NCBI RefSeq assembly: GCF_037975245.1
Contig: NC_092568.1
Location: forward strand, 9,945,501-10,009,500
DNA length: 64,000 bases
Direction: 5' to 3'
From: Apostichopus japonicus
Taxonomy: Eukaryota; Echinodermata; Holothuroidea; Aspidochirotida; Stichopodidae
Positions 10,701 to 23,700 of the stretch are shown here, piece by piece. Numbering within the stretch: the stretch's first letter is position 1; each line of letters begins with the position of its first letter. The translations under genes and the position numbers were made by a program. The notes beneath the pieces are model-generated. The model worked only from the letters and a program-made list of their open reading frames with translations, made no database searches and had not been told where the DNA came from.

Positions 10701-11831
10701 GTGTCATATTTTTCCCTGAAAAATGCTGTGAAAAAAACAATCTCACATATCCACACAGTCACAACATTTCAAGAGCTGTGAATGAAACTGACGATTTCTT
10801 TAATCGAAATGATAAACATCTACAATTAATATGACTAATATGGCTATAATTAAGGCGATTACAACCCCTGTTAAAAAAAAAACCACTGCTACAGTTATCT
10901 ACTGTAATGTGACCAACCATTGAGACGGACATCAGATTTATAGCAACAGTAGACTTTATCATATATCCATCAGTGTATCCATCAGTGTATACATGGGATA
11001 AATCTCCATTTCTGTCTGGATATTGTGAATGTTTAATTAATCACATTGAATTTTGTCTCTTTTTCTCTCTTCTTGCATTTTAACCAGAGAGAATCAGATG
11101 TTGACAACAGCAGGATCTGTAAATTATCACACAGAAACTGATTTTACAAACCAAGAGTTTCTCTTAAGGAATAAACTGTTTTTAACTCCAGGACCAGTCT
11201 TGCCTACCTTGAGTTTGAATATACCATCTAAAAAAGAAAGAAAAAAAGTGTGTTGAATTTTTTTCAAATTTTGTGGAAACAGCCTTGCTTATTACTTTTC
11301 TTAAATAATGGATTTCACATCATTTATGATATAGGCTTTTCAAATTCTTTTCTCAACCAGAGCCCAAGGGAGACATTTTACTACTACCCAGGGGAACCGG
11401 AACCGTATGTCGGTGTGTACGCGGTCCGATTCAAACAGTTCAAAGCCCACTTCTTCACCAGCGGGGCCGGAAACTCGGTAAGCAGCGACCCAGATTGCAA
11501 ACCGGGTAACTTCAGACTCCGTAAACCTCCGCTCTTGTTCGACCTCCACGAGGATCCTTCGGAACAGTTCGACATCGCTGGCAGGCCCGAGTACGAGGGT
11601 TTGTTGCAGAAGATGATACAATTGAAAAGAGACTTTGATTACAACATGGTCTGGGCACCTTCACAAATAAACAGAGGTCAAAATGAAGAGTACCAACCCT
11701 GCTGTAAAGCTGGATGTACAGAACAACTTGTGAAATGCTGTCAATGCGATGCCCTCGATGGTATGCCACAGGTCTTCCGATCTCACCTGTATAGCCGTCC
11801 CTCGAACATAGAGGTAATGAAACAACTTTGA
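7457..11831 (+). CDS. ARSA: Arylsulfatase A-like lysosomal sulfatase, four exons, complete
   Basis: Exons 7457-7713, 9051-9677, 10165-10417 and 11361-11831 give 535 residues; junction phases agree (2, 2, 0). The protein starts with a hydrophobic signal peptide (about residues 1-31, ending SCA-K). Family active-site residues are all visible: DD at 42-43; CTPSR at 82-86, whose Cys is converted to formylglycine; GKWHLG at 135-140; an HH-x-H motif near 238-241; SSDNG at 291-295; CGK at 312-314. The C-terminal part (FYYYPGEPEPYVGVYAVRFK, KAHFFT, PPLLFDL) follows human ARSA closely, including late Cys pairs. The closest family member is ARSA, which cleaves cerebroside 3-sulfate; the substrate here is unproven because invertebrates have many ARSA paralogues. 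The start is ATG 7457, the first ATG ahead of the signal peptide. Confidence 0.94.
7714..9050 (+). other. Sulfatase intron 1
   Basis: Contains the hAT-like element at 7905-8381; the remainder is AT-rich without recognised features. Acceptor TCCTTCACAG ends at 9050. Confidence 0.85.
7905..8381 (+). mobile_element. hAT-like nonautonomous element, family B copy 1
   Basis: It begins TAAGGTGACCAGACGTCCCC and ends GGTCACCTTA, giving inverted ends. It is flanked by the perfect 8-bp direct repeat ACCTAAGT (7897-7904 and 8382-8389). GTCCCCGA recurs several times near the left end. Two other copies are at 34352-34876 and 45123-45519. No transposase is encoded. Confidence 0.88.
9051..9677 (+). CDS. ARSA: Sulfatase exon 2 (core alpha/beta domain)
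   Basis: Runs from AGLLTGRYATRSG to SSDNG. It carries GKWHLG, the Cys-rich stretch AECSCGPCYYPDAPCDLGNC, and possible N-glycosylation sites (NETT, NTTI, NFTK, NNTL). Donor is AATGG|GTAAGA. Confidence 0.94.
9678..10164 (+). other. Sulfatase intron 2
   Basis: AT-rich with a G-rich tract near 9972-9990. Acceptor TTTCTCACAG ends at 10164. Confidence 0.85.
10165..10417 (+). CDS. ARSA: Sulfatase exon 3
   Basis: Encodes PALALKQLGGSAGLLKCGKS, TTYEGGPRVPGIAYWPG and on to DGVDISRVLFRGQT. The donor is ACG|GTGAGT in phase 0. The spacing to exon 4 equals that of human ARSA, so no exon is missing here. Confidence 0.92.
10418..11360 (+). other. Sulfatase intron 3
   Basis: No recognised repeat or gene. 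Acceptor TTCTCAACCAG ends at 11360. Confidence 0.8.
11361..11831 (+). CDS. ARSA: Sulfatase exon 4 (C-terminal domain)
   Basis: Starts SPRETFYYYPGEPEPY and ends ...NIEVMKQL-stop at 11829-11831. A GAG|GTAATG sequence near 11812 could be a donor to a further small exon, which would change only the last residues. Confidence 0.9.
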   Translation, partial: SPRETFYYYPGEPEPYVGVYAVRFKQFKAHFFTSGAGNSVSSDPDCKPGNFRLRKPPLLFDLHEDPSEQFDIAGRPEYEGLLQKMIQLKRDFDYNMVWAPSQINRGQNEEYQPCCKAGCTEQLVKCCQCDALDGMPQVFRSHLYSRPSNIEVMKQL

Positions 11832-13414
11832 CCGGATGTTTGCATCTATAAGGCTGAGATGTGTTGACGGTAATGTAGAAGATATCGTCTTGTTTTTCTT
11901 CTTAATGACATCCACTGCCCTCTTCCATAACTGGCATATATTTGCCATTGCTAATTTAACAGATGAACGTTTAGGGCACAGAATTAATCTGGACATTCTG
12001 CAGCCCTTTGCAAAACCACCTCTTTCAGTCCAGTTTGTTCTCTTCAACCACATTTGATATTTGAGAAGTCAACATTTAAACATCTGAGGGTCCATCTATG
12101 AAAGTGGCTAGACTATTTAGTCCAACCATAGACCATATGGCCAGTTCATCAAAAGCAAATACAAAACTTATTGGGAAAAACTTATTTTGACTTTTATGGC
12201 CTTGGATAACATGTTTACAATGTATTTCAAATTTGTCATTGACAAGTGGTGTTGAACGTACTGCAAAGGGTGGTCTGTGGTTCATTCAACGGTTAAAGAA
12301 CACCGGGTAAATTTGCCAGTTTCTGTTCTAACTCTGCCTAAAGCCATTCCTTTAATCACCTTCGTTGTTGCTCTCAAATGTGCTAGATTGATCGTAATGG
12401 CCGACAATGTTCAGATTTTCAACTGTAGCATTACAGTCACCTTCAAACCATTTCAAATTGCAGATATATGCTAATTAGTCAACTGTTATCCATCTGTAAC
12501 ATCCTTCAAATGATGTGGACGGATAAATTATGCAATCGAAAAGTTTGAAATACTTCTGAAAAATTCTTTGCATTCTGCCCATTTTGATGACTTCAGGGTC
12601 TTCTAAGCAACGTAAATTAATGACTTATACAAAATACATTAGGGCTTAATGACAGTTACTGTTAGACCTTTCCTGTCATGCTATTTAAAAATTGCGATAA
12701 GAACACAAAAGGGCATGTTATATTATGAAAGTAAAACATGAGCTTTTGGTCTGAAAATCAATGCAGATTTCCCTCTGGGAATAACAAGAATGATAACATT
12801 TCTTGTGTGTGTTAGACATTCCTCCTCTCTTGATACAAATTAGTAGACTAAAACCAAACAAATAGATCCCTGGACAAATAAGCATCATATATACTACTGA
12901 ACTTTAATATCAGGGACATAAATAATGATTACTATTAGGCTACAATTGTGATAACGTATACAAGGAATATTTATAAGAGACATGACAACTTTCAATTCAC
13001 CAACCGTATCTTTTCACTAGTATGCGGTTTCGTCTCGGTAGGTTTTACATGACTGGTAACTGTTCTGAAGATAACGCGTTGTATCATTATTTTCAGTGGG
13101 TTTGAGATCAGTATCTGTTAGGTCGGGAGCTTTATTTCTTTCTTGATCTGTATCGGGGACAGAAGCTTTGAGTGTGACATCACTTTCTAAATTTTTTACT
13201 TCTACTACAAAAGTCGTCTTCTTTTTCTCAGGTTGTCAATTTTTTCTATGAAAGGGGATATATCTGTGATTTATGCTGCAAAACAAATTATCTCAGCTGA
13301 TTCCAGGCAGTTCAGACTTCTGAGAGATCAATCAGAATTTTGTTATACTTTGAAATGAAAATAAATTTAGCCTATCAGTGCTATTGCACACATGTAAATA
13401 TCATATTACTTGAA

Positions 13415-13790
13415 TGTCAGAGTGCCATTGCATGGCTCAGAGTGTTATCATCGTTTGTTAATGCCACAAAGTGCCATCACTTTGAACGACACTGCCATCA
13501 CATTTGAAGGATGCCCCAGGGTACCATCGCTTTTGAAGGATGGCTCAGAGTGCCATCATATTTGGGTGATGACTCCCAATGCCATTGCTTTGACGGATAG
13601 TGCCATCTCATTTGAAGGACTGCCCAGGTTGCCATCACATTTAAGGATGGTTAAAAAATGACATCATATTTTGATGACCCTTATTGCCATCATAGGATGG
13701 CCTTAGGTGATGTTGCAATTGATGGGTCACTCAGAACTGCCATCAAATTTGAAGGATAGTTCATGTGCCATCACATTTGATGAATAATTC
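13415..13790 (+). repeat. Degenerate minisatellite, core AGTGCCATCACATTTGAAGG
   Basis: About a dozen imperfect units of roughly 25-35 bp, each containing GCCATC followed by a TTTGAAGGAT-like segment, spread through this stretch. Confidence 0.75.
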
Positions 13791-16700
13791 AGTGTCATAC
13801 GTTATGATGATAATCATGTCACAATTTTGATATTTTATGAGTATATTAGAACCAGACATTCCAGAAAGAAAATTATATTTTAAGATTTCTTCACGCTTTT
13901 TCAGTCTCAAAACGTAGCATTTTGTGTATATGTAGAACCTATTTTTTATATGTAAATTGTTATTTAAAAGCAACAAATATTTCAATATACAATTTCCTTA
14001 TGGGAAAATTATGAATTTATAAATCAAGGTAGTGTAGATGTATTAAGCTAGATCAACCTAGGTCATAAAATATTACATTTTTGACCCCCCCCCCCCACCC
14101 CACCTTTTTTTTTTAGGGAAGGACTCAAAAAACTGTAAACTTTGTATGAACATAATCAGATCATGTGCCTTTTAGTGTTTTTCTTTCACGATATTTATAG
14201 AAAGAAAACTATATTATTTACAAAGTTTTTGCAACATTGCATTAAAAGGAGCCTTTTTCATCAGATTTTGTTCAATATGTGATGCCATTTGAACATTGAA
14301 AGACAATAACAACATAGGTCTTTAACTTGTCCAGTCGACATTTCATTGCAAACAACGAATGTGAAAGCCAAAATCTGGCAAGTTTCCTCCGATTTGCTTC
14401 TTGATGTGTGATCAAAATTGCTATGAGTCGTCTGAATAACGCAACGTTAAGGGTGGCATCAAGTTCATTTCTTTACTTGAGAGCTAAGATTTGTTTCACA
14501 AAGAACAAAGAGTTTCTTAGTTTGATCAATTACAAATCATGTTCGGTAAGATTGGTAAAGACAAGAAAAAAATTGTCTCTTAAAAAGGCCATGATTAATC
14601 TCGATATTGGGCCTAAATGATAGCAGGATATAACTAGGCTTCATAGAGTTACAACTTTCGTGAAAGTTTGATCATCAAACCATTCCCATAGATTGTGGTC
14701 AATGTTATAGCCTTAGAAAATCAGATTGAATCTACTTTACCAACGAGGGGGAAACGCTATAAGGTTATAAATAAAGACCTTTTGTTTGCAATCTACAGCA
14801 ATGGTCGTTATTCAAATTTCTAGAATATACGGTTGCTATGTAATTGTCATTTTTCATTTTCATTGTTGCACTGAATTAATATTGCATGTTCTTGTGTTTA
14901 CCAAGTTTTAAGAAGTGACTTCATTTAATAAGGTCTAGTGGAGTCATTGCCAGTAACTTCATGAACTCAAGTAAAGTCATCAACTACACTACCATGTTCT
15001 AGGTAGGAAGATCTACACTTCCCTTCACTTTGGAATAGCTAGAGTCACGACTCTTTGTAAGATTGGTATTGAGGTATTGCAGCAGCTTTGATTACACAGA
15101 CTACATTAATTTAAATTTAATAAAATTATTAATCAAGTTTTGTTGTGGTTTAGATATTTTGATTAATTATTGTAGTGGTTATCTCAACAAACAATGTTTG
15201 TTTTTGTAGCATTTATTTTCAAGGTTTCATTTTTGTTTTATACTTCCTTTTTATATATGTATATTAAAAGGCTTTCAGTCGCAATATTTTTCTTAATAGA
15301 TATGACTGAATGGTAACAGATGATAACTGAGTTTTGGTTTTACTTTTTAACCAACCCAGTGTGACAATCAATTTTCGAGGAAAATGGTGGGTCCTTCACA
15401 AATTTATGAACCTTCCCTCAAAGAGTCAAAGAAGGTAATTTCTTTCATACCTTCCCTAATCGACCCCCTGTAATGATGGCAGTAAGTATAGAAAGGTGGT
15501 TCTTAGCAGACCAAATGTTGTATTGCATATTAGGTCAATAAACCAGTCAGTTTGTGCAGGGATGAGCCTGGGGTAAAAATAACTGAACTTTGTGGGTGAT
15601 ATACTAACGCACAAGGCATCAGTCAGCATGCAGCGCGGAAGTTAGAGGTGGGATCCATGGGCCTGCCTTAGGGCCCATGGTGGGGTCCACGGGAAATGGC
15701 CCATTTGGGGTCCAGGGGTCGAAGCCCAGAGCTCTGAGAAAGGTTTGAGAAAGGTGCCTGTTTTATAAAGAAATTTTAATTGATTAAAACACTCAAAGCA
15801 AAGTTTCAAGTTTTGTTGTGTGCTAGCAGTCATTAGGGTTTAAGCTAATAGTGGAATATAGTATAATCTCAAAATCACTGTGCTGGCAGTTATCACTGCA
15901 AGGCAAGAATCCATTTGATGAGGGGTGGGCCCTAGGATCTTTGAAGATGTCTCCAGTAAGGGGGGGGGGGGTCTGGGTGCATCCTCTCTATGGTTTAAAA
16001 ATGTACGATGTCTATGCTGAATTTTTGAAATTGCTCTATGTGAAGAGCAACATATTTTTCCACATTTCAAAAATCTTTTTGTGAGGTTACTCCAACAAAA
16101 GTAAAGTCTGTTCTTCTGCAACTGATGAGAGAAATGGAGTCACTAATGCAACCAACCAATCAGATGTCCATTAAGATTGAAAGAAAACAAAAAACAACAA
16201 ATATGTAAATTTTAAGGGCTTTATTCTTGGAGTATTCAAAAGTAACATTTTGCTGAAATAAGCAAAAACACATTACACATACTTTTATGTGACTTCATTG
16301 AATTGTTGGGACACAAATAAAAAAGAACTTTAACAAGTTATTCCAAAACACTACAACAAACTTGGGGGCATCTTATAAGTGGGACAGAAAAATGGTTTCT
16401 CCTTATGAAACATATGATGATACCATTCATTTACAAAACAAAATCTAACTTAAGAAATTCTGTGTTCTGTTCTCAAGCATTTATCTGTTGAAAAGTTGTA
16501 AAAATTAATGTTTTAGTTGGATTTGAAGTCTCACTTAGCTGAATTGAAAATAACATGTTCAGACAGTGTTTGACTTCCTAGGGTATTTCCAGCATTATTC
16601 CAGCATTATTGTAGTACATAACATAACAGTGTCATTTCTGTCCTCAAAATTACAGAATGTGTTACTCTTTGACACTTTCCTCACTGTGTATACCCCCCCC

Positions 16701-17249
16701 TCTGTCCTCATTGTGTATACATTTTCAAAATGGTTGAAGCCTGATTCCTGTAAACTCTCTTATTTAATCACTTTATTGTATCCTTTCACTAAACCATTGT
16801 TGCCGGTTGCTCAATTTTGAGGCTCCCTATTATAGTTTCAATGAAACTGCATTTTGCCAACATTTGTCTAAGATACATGGGCAGTACCAATTCCTTAGTC
16901 CTCATTATGCAGAGTATTGATTGGATTGTCGGTGAATGTCAACATGAATTGCAAAGACAATACACACACATCCTTGCCATGACACAATCATATGGTTGCA
17001 GACAGCACTTCCTGAAAATATTTTGATAAGATTTTATTTTGATTTTAAAAATTTGGAGAAGAGGAACTCAAGAACACAGGGTCCATTTAAGTAACACACT
17101 TGAGGGTATGTACACTGTATAGGTTAATAACAGATGGTTCAAAGCCTAACAACATAACTCACAATATTATGTAAACCAAATACACTTTCCAACTTCTATT
17201 TGTTCAAATTATTGTTGTGTAAGGCAATTCACACCGTTCTTACTTTAAT

Positions 17250-17255
17250 TTTATT
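17250..17255 (-). promoter_or_regulatory. Polyadenylation signal (AATAAA on minus strand)
   Basis: The plus strand reads TTTATT, 131 bases beyond the stop codon of the SLC3A-like gene. It is the nearest consensus signal. Confidence 0.45.
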
Positions 17256-17385
17256 TCACTGATAAAGCAATTGAACAGAAACAACAGGATTTTTCCAAAG
17301 GCTCCATTTACATTTAACTGTGCTTATTCAAGGGGGGGGGGGGGGGACAAAATAGCCTAACTATTTTTTGTTTTCTTGTCTTTCA

Positions 17386-17733
17386 TTAAAAGAGACAAGT
17401 TTCGCACTCCTCAAGCTCGATCAAGTACGCATCATTTGTGTCTAGTGACAGCTGAGTTAGGTCAACCATCTCATCCATCATAGTCCCTGATGCCGACAAC
17501 ACCACCTTGCCCATCTGCTTCTTCTCCAAGACCGAAATATCGTTCACTTTTTCGTCGTTCAGATTGATTGCGACCACGAACTTGGGCCACTCTGGGAAGC
17601 TCCTGATGTAAGAGAAGAAGTTCACGTTCATCGATGTGATGTTGAATGAACCAGCGGCGATTGACGGTTTGCTGCTGTATTCCGACAGGTTCTGAACAAA
17701 CTTCAAGAAGGAGCCATCTGTAGTTGCTTGTGT
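17386..17733 (-). CDS. SLC3A2: SLC3A-like exon 11 (C-terminal beta domain)
   Basis: Acceptor CTTCAG; encodes TQATTDGSFLKFVQNLSEYS through FVVAINLNDEKVNDIS to the stop (plus-strand 17386-17388). VVAINLN resembles the conserved VVLNFG beta-strand of the family. It ends ECETCLF. Confidence 0.92.
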   Translation of the reverse strand, partial: TQATTDGSFLKFVQNLSEYSSKPSIAAGSFNITSMNVNFFSYIRSFPEWPKFVVAINLNDEKVNDISVLEKKQMGKVVLSASGTMMDEMVDLTQLSLDTNDAYLIELEECETCLF

Positions 17734-20700
17734 CTGAAGAGAGGACGGAAAGAGAACAGAGTTTGTAGCAAAACAAAATTATGCAAGACTCAATACAGAG
17801 AGACATGTAAAACCACATCAGCATAGGACAAAGATAATGTAATTGAGAAACCCTTCAGCGACATCTCGCTTTACACTAAATCACGAACCGTTTCTGCTGT
17901 ATGATTTATCACATGAAACATCACACGAGTGAGATAAATACCCTATACTTCAATGTAAAGAAAGATCCATCAATACAAAAGAACATGTTTATGATCATTG
18001 GTATTGCAAGGTGCATCAAGTCCTTCTGACTCACCGATACCTGTCTATCTAACTAAGAGACGTATATATAGTCGCAATCACAGCTGTCTCCAGTACTTAA
18101 TTGAGAAGTTATTGTAATCTTAACCAGTGTAGTATATTGTCATTCCACTGTCCCACCAGCTTGCGGTTTTAGAGGACTATAGGTCATAGATGAAGTTTTC
18201 CATGACCTCCCTTTCGGGGTCGAGTATGATGCCACCAGATATTGGGCATAGTTCACCTCGAAATGGAGAATTCAAGTTTTAGGCCCAGTTGCTTACCTCT
18301 GCGTTAATGGTTTCTAAATCTTCTACGACATCCTGCCATGGATCTGTGCCATTGCCCGTAGTGAAACCACCAGAGCTGGAACTATCCCATGGATATGGTG
18401 CAAGTTGTGGACTAACTCCCTGCACACACACACAGACAAAAGGAAATGGAAAAGCAAGACATTAGCTTTGTTCTTGATACATGTATTTTTCTTTCGAGAT
18501 GCAAACCACCCAATAAAAAAAATATAAAAAGTTAAGAATTTAAGGAACTGATTCTTTCAAAAGAAAATTGAAGATATTAGACCGACTTGTCCTGGGAGCT
18601 TTGGTGACGTTTTACTGGGACCATCTTGTAAGTAAACTAGTTCAAAAACGACCAAACTTTGTTACACCAAGGCTAAAAAAGTTTATAGCACCCTTGTCGT
18701 TAGCAGACTATGACATGAGGAATTTTTTACACCTCAACACTGCTCAGTAAGATATAACACAGCTTCCAAAATTCACAAAACACATTCATTAAAACTTACC
18801 CATCAAAGTCTAATACACTGGTTTACATTTCATGGAAAACCAAAAGAAAGACCTAAATAAAATTTCCTCAACGAAAATTTTCCCTTTAACGGAATTGACC
18901 TGTCAAAATGATGAACCCAGTCTTGGAGATATTAAAAGTCATATCTGATATCAAAATGGGAAGTAAAACAGCAAAATTGCCCATTGGTCTGATTGCCTAT
19001 TGGTCTGATTGCCTATTGGTCTGATTTGCCTACGACAAACTCGTAGAGTAAGGACTGTGATACTCACTGAGGACAGATTTTTAAGACCCAGCTCATCTCC
19101 ATAGAAAGGCATCGGAGTTCCAGGTAGTGTGTACAGCAACATGGTCAGGGCTCGAGCCGAATTACCGGCTCTGCTCGCCAATCGACTGATTCCGGCATGT
19201 CCAATCTGTAGAAGATCGGGAAGGAATAAATCAATCACAGCTGTTCTTGTTTTTCCATTAAATTTTGGTTTTGTTTTGGCATGTTGGGTCACCATTTCTC
19301 AAAAATAACCTTCTCAGTTTTTGCTCCAAATAAATAATTATTCAAATTACGAATGCCTACGAGCAAGTATTTGATGGTTCCAAATCAGGATTAAGAATTA
19401 ATTCACCCACACACTTTTCCCCTTCATATAAATTACATGTCGGGAGCAACGTCCAAAATATATAACAATTTATAATAATTTTGTGGTAAAACTTTTACAT
19501 CCGCATCTAGTTTTCACAGTAAATCAGTAAACTAAGACCACTTATCCTCCTCTCCCCCCTCCCCATAAAAGAAGTTGATCCTCACCATCCAACTATCCCA
19601 GAGGTCAGATTTTCCAGCCTTAGCCTTGGCATCAATTAGCTTCGTTATATGGTCTTTGATCATGTAACTATCCGTAGAAGCACCAATCTGGTTTGCAAAT
19701 GAAAGGCTGCTTGGGAATCCTCTCCACCCCTCCTTCTGGTAGAGAACGTTCTGCTCTAAATCACCACTGTGTTGAGGAATGAACACTCTGAACGAAAGCA
19801 AGGAAGAAAGACAAACTGTATTGTTAGTAAACAGCTCTACCAAAACCCATATGCAACGTGACATCATCTAGTAGTATTGATTAAATACTGCTCCAAAAAG
19901 TACAGGAATGATTAAGAATGTGTTTTGCATGTAGTTTAGACTCGTCCCATTTTACTGCGACCAACCCTAATAAGCAATGTTCCTCACTGAGTGATCTAGT
20001 TGTTGACGAAAACTAAAACAGGGAACTTGCATGTGTGGTCATCTAAACTAGAGCGACATCATATATCGGCAGTATGGTTTTGTCACACATACAACTAGGA
20101 CTGCACATGTGTGTATCGGGTAACCAGAGAGCATTTACTGTTTGTTGCTAGAAGTTTGGTCGGTACTTCCAAACAATGAACCAAACTTAAAAGCAAAACA
20201 GCACAAAAGACTCCACAAGAATTATTTGCCTATAATGCAGGTGAATATTAAATTAAGTGCCCATTGTAAGTACAGTTTGTTCATGTGATATGAAAGCATG
20301 ATGCAATCTCACCTGAACTTGCCAAGGTAGCTATTTGCTTCCATGACACTGTACAGTTCATCCAGGACACCTTGTGCAGCTTCCGACAGGCCCCCATCAC
20401 TTCCCATTGTAGAATACTGCAGTACAAAACATGATATATACTTAGTACTTCGTCAAATTTGGACTGTAAATAACAACTTATTGTGAAAGAGGTTTTCCCA
20501 AGAGTCAACAATTTCTAATAAATCTCACAAACCGTGCACATACTATTCACTATACGATGGCAATCGATCAAGCAAAGGCACACAAGTTTCCCCAAACCTC
20601 TGCCTCCCTCCCCTCCCCTACCCACCCACTCCCCTACCTACCCTCTCCTCCCCCCCACACAAAAAATAAAATACTAATCAGCAATGATTTTTACTATCAT

Positions 20701-23700
20701 TTGATCAAAAAACCATTGAGAAACCAAACATTTCACCAAACATTTCACTTCAATCAAATGAATTATATAGCAATGGGAAGCAGACGTTACCTGAACATAA
20801 TCAGCCATCCCGTTGCCCCCAGAAGGATTGGTCTCTGGTTTAGGCTCACTGGACGGATCCACGTCTCCCTCCCCCACACCTGGTTCCCCCTCCATACCTG
20901 GTTCCCCCTCCATTCCTGGTTCCATTGTCGTCGTCATATCTGTTAGCATAGTTGTAACATCAGTAACTACTTGCTTTAAACACAAATGGAAAATAATATG
21001 TTGAGTCACTATACCAATGTTAACATGGCAGGCCAAGACTGTTAGCATAGTTGTAACATCAGTAACTACTTGCTTTAAACACAAATGGAAAATAATATGT
21101 TGAGTCACTATACCAATGTTAACATGGCAGGCCAAGACTGTACTGTACTCTACCCTGTTCCACCAAACAGCAGTATTTTGAAAATGAAAACAGGTGACGT
21201 CTCTTTTCATGGATGTTCTCAGTGTAAAGGAAGGCGTTCACATGTTTTGCACTTGTCGAAGGAAGTACATATTCTGTCTACTGATAAGAAACAAAATCTT
21301 TCCACCGTCTTTTAACTTTCTATGTTTATCTGAATCTGCAATTACTAAAACTTTGCTTCTGAAAAGGCAGACTTACAAGTTTTCAATTGATTCAACTGAC
21401 TTTTTCCCCCCTTGTCAATTGAAACGACAACAATATAGAACCAATACTATGCTATAACCATTCTCAGCTTATAGCAGACACAACCATTTCTCAAATTTGT
21501 TGCTTTTAAGTATTTCCACCATTCTTTGCATTTTCTTTTTATTTTGGGTACTCTCTCACCAGAGTCTGCCATCCTAGTGATGTCAGAAAATCATCAGTAG
21601 TGGCTGCTCCATATCTCTACCCTTGTCAACAATGGAATGATCCAACAAGATTCTATTACTACCCTCCCTTAATATAAATCCCTTAACAATCATGCTACAA
21701 ACCCAAACCACAGCAATTATAGCGCCATTCCATCCCAACCCATTGTGCTAGCCCTTTTGACCCCTTTGGTCTACACTCCCCCTAACAATCCACCCACGAC
21801 CTATTGTTCTCCACCTTTGTGACCGCAACCCATTGGGAGGTTATTTTATGGCATTCCATTACTGTGGGGATCCAAGCAAAGATTACCAGATGTTGATATA
21901 AAATTGCTTCCCTCAATCACATGGGATTGGGACAGCTGCAGAGCATACATAGGGTAAAATAACAGCTTTTTTCAGCCTGAAATATCACAACCATAGAGTA
22001 TAATCTTTTCAGATTTAGTTTCCCAGAAATATATATTTATGCTGGTCATGCTTTCAATCACTAAATGATTATTTGGACAACGCTCCCAAGAAAGCAACAT
22101 GAAACACCCCTCAAATGTGTACAATTTGAAAGATCACTGTGTAAACTTACCCTACGTTTTCGGCCCAATGATGTTGTGATGGGTCCTTCCAACAGTCGGT
22201 CAGCATCAACAATAACAAATCCATCAACTTTGTAGGTTGACAGCCAAAAGTTCATAGCTTCCTGTAAATTTGTACAAGAAATCAGAGAGGAAACATCAAA
22301 AACTTTGCATACAAATCACAGCACCAGTAACAAAGAGCAGCACTACCAGTCAAGGTTCTCACCATCCACCCCTTCCCCACCCCGCACTTTCTCCTCTACG
22401 GAAAAACAAAGGTTAACACCAAAAAAATACCATATTACTGTACCACAATATGCGTTGCTCCTCAGATTCTCCGGGTAGTAATTTTGGTATTTATTTTGCA
22501 GTGGTCTGTGGCCAAGACACATTCAAGTTTGCAAAGATACAAAACTTTTTTGTCTTATATCACAGTTCTGTAAGACATGAATCACGCAACACTAAAGTAC
22601 AGTTAGTATATTCACTGCAGAATGAGTACAACAGTATGAGTACAAATCAAATAGTGAGTAGCAGTTCGAGGCTCTCTATAAGCGTTAGTACCAATACTTC
22701 ATATTTATAATTCCTAAAGGTGGGTGCTCTTAGTAGGACTACAAATCCATGAGGGCGGAGTAAACTGAAGCTAGTACCGGCCATGTACGTGAGTTACCAT
22801 AGTTACCAGCCAGGCATCACACACACACTTAACATGTCGTCACCACCACCGCATAGACTCCTCTTGTTGCCTTTGGCTAGGAACCAGAATTTACCATGGT
22901 AAGTATCATACATGGTCACCATTTATCAGAAGCGCTGTTGTAGTTCACTCTGATGCACAGCACCGTTTTCAACCAATACCTCTCTGCCCTTGGACTGAGC
23001 CACTGCTACTACTGTATTTAATGTGGTATAGATGGATTAGAAAGAAGCAAGCATACCTTAATCTTGGCTGTAACATTTGCATTTCTAAAGTTGAGGTCAG
23101 GTTGAGTAGATTCGTAAAAGTGATAGTAATATTGCTCGCCAAGTTGAGTCCAGGCAGATTCACCCTTGTAGTTTTTCTGTGGGCAAAGCATTTAATGAGA
23201 TGAGACATTTCAACTCACAGATTTGTGGTGAGGAAATGACGATGCATATGTGTCCCCCCGCCCCCCCCACCTATTCCCCTCTCTCCTGCTGCCATACACA
23301 TCAATGGTACACAAAAGAGCTACAAGTTTCAAGGATTAACCAAGATGAAAATACCTGCCAACAGTATGTTAGTTTCTTTCATGACCAAAGTGTTAAGCTT
23401 CTGCAATGTGCACAACACATTCAATCCTCCTACCACCATCACTGTGAAAAGGCAATAGATTTGCTCCAAGGAATGTAGTCAAGACTAGCAGACAAGAATC
23501 TGTACACTGGCAGTTTCCTTAATTTTCTAAAATATTACATGAACTGTGCACAACAGCTTCATTAAGCCACTCCTCCTCTCCCCCCCCCCCCCCAAAAAAA
23601 AGAAAGAAACCCAGTGTTTTGGGTACTTTCATAAACAACTCTTACCCAATCATTTGGTGGTCCACTACCAGAACCTGGTGCCCATGTGTAGAAATCTCTG

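Larger units (their letters stand above)
11832..17385. other. Convergent intergenic region
   Basis: It lies between the 3' ends of the sulfatase (plus) and the SLC3A-like gene (minus) and should hold both 3' UTRs. I see one degenerate minisatellite (13415-13790), C/G runs at about 14086 and 15961, and no supported gene. The G/C-rich inverted stretches at 15640-15720 look repeat-derived, but I could not define an element. Confidence 0.6.

Noticed and set aside
11661-12053. 130-residue minus-strand open frame
   Set aside because: It is antisense to the sulfatase last exon and has no recognisable family.
20557-20946. 129-residue plus-strand open frame, Pro/Ser rich
   Set aside because: It runs across SLC3A exon 6 and the CT-rich intron on the opposite strand; a composition artefact.
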